NCBI RefSeq assembly: GCF_900110955.1
Contig: NZ_FOFR01000020.1
Span: 62,001-126,000, forward strand
Length of the DNA stretch: 64,000 nt
Source: Lentzea xinjiangensis
GTDB taxonomy: Bacteria > Actinomycetota > Actinomycetes > Mycobacteriales > Pseudonocardiaceae
Direction of reading: 5' to 3'
Of this stretch, positions 61,330 through 64,000 are shown in pieces (within the stretch, counting starts at the first letter, position 1; every line of letters begins with the position of its first letter). The translations under genes were made by a program, and so were the position numbers. The notes beneath the pieces were generated by a model. That model did no database searches. It had not been told where the DNA came from and saw nothing but the letters and a program-made list of their open reading frames with translations.

Positions 61330-62174
61330 AGGTCGTCCTCGCCTCGTGCGCCGCGCTGCCGGAGGGCGACGGCGACGAGGACGCGCTCGTCGCCGCACTG
61401 CGGCGCGACGGCGTCGGCGTGACGTGGCGGCCGTGGGGCGAGCCCGTCGACGCCGACCTCGTGGTGCTGCGCGCGACCTGGGACTACACCGAGAAGCTCG
61501 ACGAGTTCCTGGCGTGGTGCGACAGCGTGCCCGCGCTGGCGAACCCGCCGCGGGTGGTCCGCTGGAACACCGACAAGGCCTACCTGGTCGAGCTCGCCGC
61601 ACGGGGTGTCCCGGTCGTGCCGACCGCCGTCGTGGAGCCGGGGGAGGACCCGGTGTTCCCCGCGGGCGAGTTCGTCGTGAAGCCGGCGATCGGCGCGGGC
61701 TCGCGCGGGGCCGGTCGGTTCACCGACCACGCCGAAGCCAGGAAGCACCTCGAAGCTCTCGGTGTCAAAGCGCTGGTGCAGCCGTACCAGTCCAGTGTGG
61801 ACGCGAACGGCGAGACGGCGCTGGTGTTCTTCGCCGGCGAGTACTCGCACTCGTTCCACAAGGGACCGATGCTGGCGCAGGGGCTCGCCGAGTCGGAGTC
61901 CGGTCTCTACCTGGAGGAGAGGCTGCGCGGCATCGAACCGGCGCGGCGCCAGGTCGAGCTGGCGGAGCGGGTGCTCGACGTGGCGGCCGAGCTGTTGTCG
62001 TTGCGGCGTGCGGACTTCCTCTACGCCCGGGTGGACGTCGTCGAAGGCGAGGACGGTGAGCCGCTGCTGCTGGAGCTCGAGCTGACCGAGCCGACGCTCG
62101 GCTTCAAGCACACCGGCGACGAGGCCGCGGCCCGGCTGAGCACGGCGATCCGCGCACTGGCCTCACGCTCCTAG
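61326..62174 (+). CDS. ATP-grasp family ligase
   Basis: A 282-residue ATP-grasp protein of the RimK-like class: VVLRATWDYTEKLDEFLAWC, RWNTDKAYLVELAARGVPVVPTAVV, EFVVKPAIGAGSRGAGRFTD (nucleotide loop), LVQPYQSS and LYARVDVVEGEDGEPLLLELELTEPTLGF (metal-binding Glu pair). Similar enzymes include the O-ureidoserine cyclo-ligase DcsG and peptide ligases; the substrate here is not known. ATG 61326 overlaps the previous gene. The 3' end overlaps the convergent MocR gene by 12 bp. Confidence 0.9.
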   Translation: MKVVLASCAALPEGDGDEDALVAALRRDGVGVTWRPWGEPVDADLVVLRATWDYTEKLDEFLAWCDSVPALANPPRVVRWNTDKAYLVELAARGVPVVPTAVVEPGEDPVFPAGEFVVKPAIGAGSRGAGRFTDHAEARKHLEALGVKALVQPYQSSVDANGETALVFFAGEYSHSFHKGPMLAQGLAESESGLYLEERLRGIEPARRQVELAERVLDVAAELLSLRRADFLYARVDVVEGEDGEPLLLELELTEPTLGFKHTGDEAAARLSTAIRALASRS

Positions 62175-63467
62175 TTCCGGTGTGCCGCGGGCGATCCCCG
62201 CGAGCACGTCCAGCGCCGCCGAGAGCCTCTCCGGCGGCGGGGAGGCCAGCGCGAGCCGCACGGCGTTCGGCGCCGTGCCCACCGCGAAAGCCGCCGCCGG
62301 GGTGACGGCGATGCCTTCCCGCGCGGCCGCGGCGACGAACATGTCGGCGCGCCACGGCGGCGGCAGCTCCCACCAGCAGTGGTACGCGCGGGGATCGGCG
62401 CGCACGGCGAACCCCGTCAGCCGGTCGGCGGCGATCGCCTGGCGTGCCGCCGCGTCGGCGCGCTTGGCCTGCTGGATCACCGCCGCGGTGCCGTCCGAGA
62501 TGTGGTGCGCGGCCACGTCGACGGCGAACCGCGGCGCCGTCCAGCCACCGCCCCGCACGGCCGCTGCGATCCGGTCGGTCCAGCCGGCGGGCGGTACGGC
62601 GAAGCCGAGCGTGAGTCCCGGCGCGATCCGCTTCGACAGGCTGTCGACGAAGACCGTGCGGTCCGGGGCGAGCGCGGCCAGCGGGGCCTCGTCGGACAGG
62701 AACGTGTAGACGCCGTCCTCGACCACCGAGACGTCGAGCTCCTCCAGCACCGCGACGACCTCCGCGCGGCGCGCGGCAGGCATCGTGACGCCGAGGGGGT
62801 TGTGCAGAGCCGGCTGGAGGTAGACCGCGCGCAGCCCCGAGGCGCGCAGCGCGCCGGGGAGCACGCCGTGCTCGTCCATCTCCAGCGGCACCAGGGAAAC
62901 CCCGAGCCTGCCCGCGATGGTGCGCACGACCGGGTAGGTGAGCGCTTCGACGCCGAGCCGCCCGCCGACCGGCACCAGTGCCGCGATGGCCGCCGCGAGC
63001 GCCTGCTTCCCGTTGCCGGTGAACAGGATCCGCTCCGGCTCCGGCCACCACCCGGTGCGCGCCAACAGTTCCGCGGCGGCGGAGCGGGCGCCGGCGGTGC
63101 CCGTCACGCCGCCCGCCCGCAACGCGTCCGCCAGCACGTCCGGGCGCAGCACCGCGGCCAGGCCGGCCGACAGCAGCGCCGCCTGCTCCGGCAGCACCGA
63201 GAAGTTGAGCTGCAGGTCCACCGGCGCCCCTCCGGGATCGGCCAGCGCGGGTTCCGCCGCGGGCGCCCGCACGAACGTGCCCCGGCCGACCTCGCCCGTG
63301 ACCAGCCCGCGCCGCGCGAGCTCGCCGTAGACGCGCGCGGCCGTCGAGTTCGCGATGCGGTGGCGGCGGGCGAACGACCGTTGCGCGGGCAGCCGTTCCC
63401 CCGGCCGCAGCCGCCCGGCCGCGATGTCGGCGGCGACGGAGTCGGCGATCCGGCGGTAGTCCTCCAC
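62163..63467 (-). CDS. MocR-family regulator (GntR HTH plus aminotransferase domain)
   Basis: A ~434-residue fusion. Residues ~1-70 form a GntR winged HTH (RRIADSVAADIAAGRLRPGERLPAQRSFARRH), followed by a PLP-dependent fold-type-I aminotransferase domain with the PLP Lys in VFVDSLSKRIAPGLTLGF and Asn in ALHNPLGV. Such regulators (PdxR, GabR) bind direct repeats and respond to amino acids or pyridoxal. GTG 63467 with GGGGGG before it is chosen; a longer frame starts at 63494. It is divergent from the alpha/beta hydrolase, its likely target. Confidence 0.93.
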   Translation of the reverse strand: MEDYRRIADSVAADIAAGRLRPGERLPAQRSFARRHRIANSTAARVYGELARRGLVTGEVGRGTFVRAPAAEPALADPGGAPVDLQLNFSVLPEQAALLSAGLAAVLRPDVLADALRAGGVTGTAGARSAAAELLARTGWWPEPERILFTGNGKQALAAAIAALVPVGGRLGVEALTYPVVRTIAGRLGVSLVPLEMDEHGVLPGALRASGLRAVYLQPALHNPLGVTMPAARRAEVVAVLEELDVSVVEDGVYTFLSDEAPLAALAPDRTVFVDSLSKRIAPGLTLGFAVPPAGWTDRIAAAVRGGGWTAPRFAVDVAAHHISDGTAAVIQQAKRADAAARQAIAADRLTGFAVRADPRAYHCWWELPPPWRADMFVAAAAREGIAVTPAAAFAVGTAPNAVRLALASPPPERLSAALDVLAGIARGTPELGA

Positions 63468-63478
63468 GGCATCCCCCC

Positions 63479-63512
63479 ATTGCACCGAGAGCAATGTTTT
63501 TATTGTACCGAG
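63479..63512. promoter_or_regulatory. Direct repeats in MocR/hydrolase promoter
   Basis: ATTGCACCGAG (63479-63489) and ATTGTACCGAG (63502-63512) are direct repeats 23 bp apart. On the minus strand TACAAT (63507-63502) is a consensus -10 for the MocR gene and overlaps the second repeat. MocR proteins often bind such pairs, so this is probably their site. Confidence 0.6.
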
Positions 63513-63537
63513 GAAGAGTGCTGACTACGGTCGGATC

Positions 63538-64000
63538 ATGACCACCACGACCGTCAACGGCATCACCATCGGCTACGACGACGAAGGCACCGGCGACGCG
63601 TTGGTGCTGGTCCACGGCCACCCGTTCGACCGTTCGATGTGGCGGCCGCAGGTCGAGCACTTCAGCTCACAGGGCTGGCGGGTGATCGCCGCGGACCTGC
63701 GGGGCTACGGCGAGAGCACGGTCGTTCCCGGCACCACGCCGTTGCCGGTGTTCGCGAGCGACATCGCGGCGCTGCTCACCCACCTCGGCGTCGAGGAGTT
63801 CGTGCTCGGCGGCCTGTCGATGGGCGGGCAGATCGTCATGGAGTGCGTGCGCCTGTTCCCCGAGCGGCTGCGCGGCCTGGTCCTCGCCGACACGTCGGCG
63901 GGGCCGGAATCCGAGGAGGTGCGCCGGTACCGGCGGGAGATGGCGGACCGGCTGCTGCGCGAGGGCATGGCGGGCTACGCCGACGAGGTGCTGTGGAAGA
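63538..64000 (+). CDS. Alpha/beta hydrolase, 5' part (runs off right edge)
   Basis: The first 154 residues of an alpha/beta-fold hydrolase (TTTVNGITIGYDDEGTGDALVLVHGHPFDRSMW). It has the HGHPF oxyanion strand and the nucleophile elbow GLSMGGQ with catalytic Ser; DLRGYGES is the usual following loop. No signal peptide is seen. The C-terminal His lies beyond the window. It is divergent from the MocR gene that may control it; the substrate is unknown. Confidence 0.9.
   Translation, partial: MTTTTVNGITIGYDDEGTGDALVLVHGHPFDRSMWRPQVEHFSSQGWRVIAADLRGYGESTVVPGTTPLPVFASDIAALLTHLGVEEFVLGGLSMGGQIVMECVRLFPERLRGLVLADTSAGPESEEVRRYRREMADRLLREGMAGYADEVLWK

Overview
This 64 kb window is chromosomal DNA from a high-GC actinomycete, most likely of the order Pseudonocardiales (Lentzea/Saccharothrix/Actinosynnema/Amycolatopsis type; the genus cannot be fixed from sequence alone). 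Coding regions show strong G/C bias at third codon positions and many GTG starts and GTGA/ATGA stop-start overlaps. RbpA, WhiA, OpcA and a complete ergothioneine pathway core are all actinobacterial signatures. From uvrC to qor the housekeeping genes keep the order known in Mycobacterium tuberculosis (uvrC, rapZ, yvcK, whiA, gap, pgk, tpiA, secG, then pgl, opcA, zwf, tal, tkt on the other strand, ctaB, qor). Lineage-specific blocks are inserted between them. I saw no rRNA, tRNA, CRISPR array, insertion sequence or prophage.

Layout. 1-1026: the N-terminal third of a cytochrome P450 behind an AcnR-like TetR repressor that has a perfect 18-bp palindrome in its promoter. 1167-5653: a small hypothetical ORF and the ergothioneine genes egtA-egtB-egtC-egtD. 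egtA carries a one-base frameshift and egtE is not present. 5716-9013: two secreted tripeptidyl aminopeptidases, a tandem duplication that includes the 53 bp before each start. 9037-13448: a TSUP exporter, a Tat-exported phosphoesterase/LamG protein, and a WYL regulator coupled to an ECF sigma factor. 13469-15183: a stand-alone S1-domain protein behind a structured leader with a probable leaderless upstream ORF, then a two-gene operon of unknown function. 15280-19650: an SDR/TetR divergent pair, an XRE-TPR regulator coupled to a SLOG-like protein, and an unknown protein across a 13-bp inverted repeat. 19654-20638: two Tat/lipoprotein mini-Rieske proteins.

20681-32608: uvrC, a 1-kb non-coding stretch holding about 15 copies of a 16-bp repeat, rapZ-yvcK-whiA, a membrane acyltransferase with an SGNH domain, the lower-glycolysis operon gap-pgk-tpiA, secG and rbpA. 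32685-43592: an envelope and signalling block with an Ig-like surface protein, a membrane protein coupled to a Ser/Thr kinase, a NarL-type histidine kinase followed by a tiny coupled ORF, two DUF4360 secreted proteins, an orphan receiver protein, a LacI-sensor hybrid kinase, and a leucine-rich-repeat-variant protein broken by a poly-C frameshift. 43720-51867: one pentose-phosphate operon, tkt-tal-pgi-zwf-opcA-pgl, with nearly every gene pair overlapping by GTGA.

52117-64000: ctaB with a degenerate CHAT-like protein behind it, then a divergent three-gene operon (two-TM protein with a DUF5919-like domain, cupin-like protein, HD hydrolase) preceded by a 17-bp perfect palindrome. This operon and its neighbour are the best candidate for an undescribed system. 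The end of the window holds an FKBP lipoprotein, a quinone oxidoreductase, a DUF885 peptidase-like protein, a small protein coupled to an ATP-grasp enzyme, a MocR regulator and the start of an alpha/beta hydrolase. Central carbon genes in the window join glycolysis, the oxidative pentose pathway and their regulators (YvcK, RapZ); the inserted blocks are mostly sensing, secretion and envelope functions. Both frameshifts fall in C-rich runs, so assembly error must be excluded before either gene is called dead.
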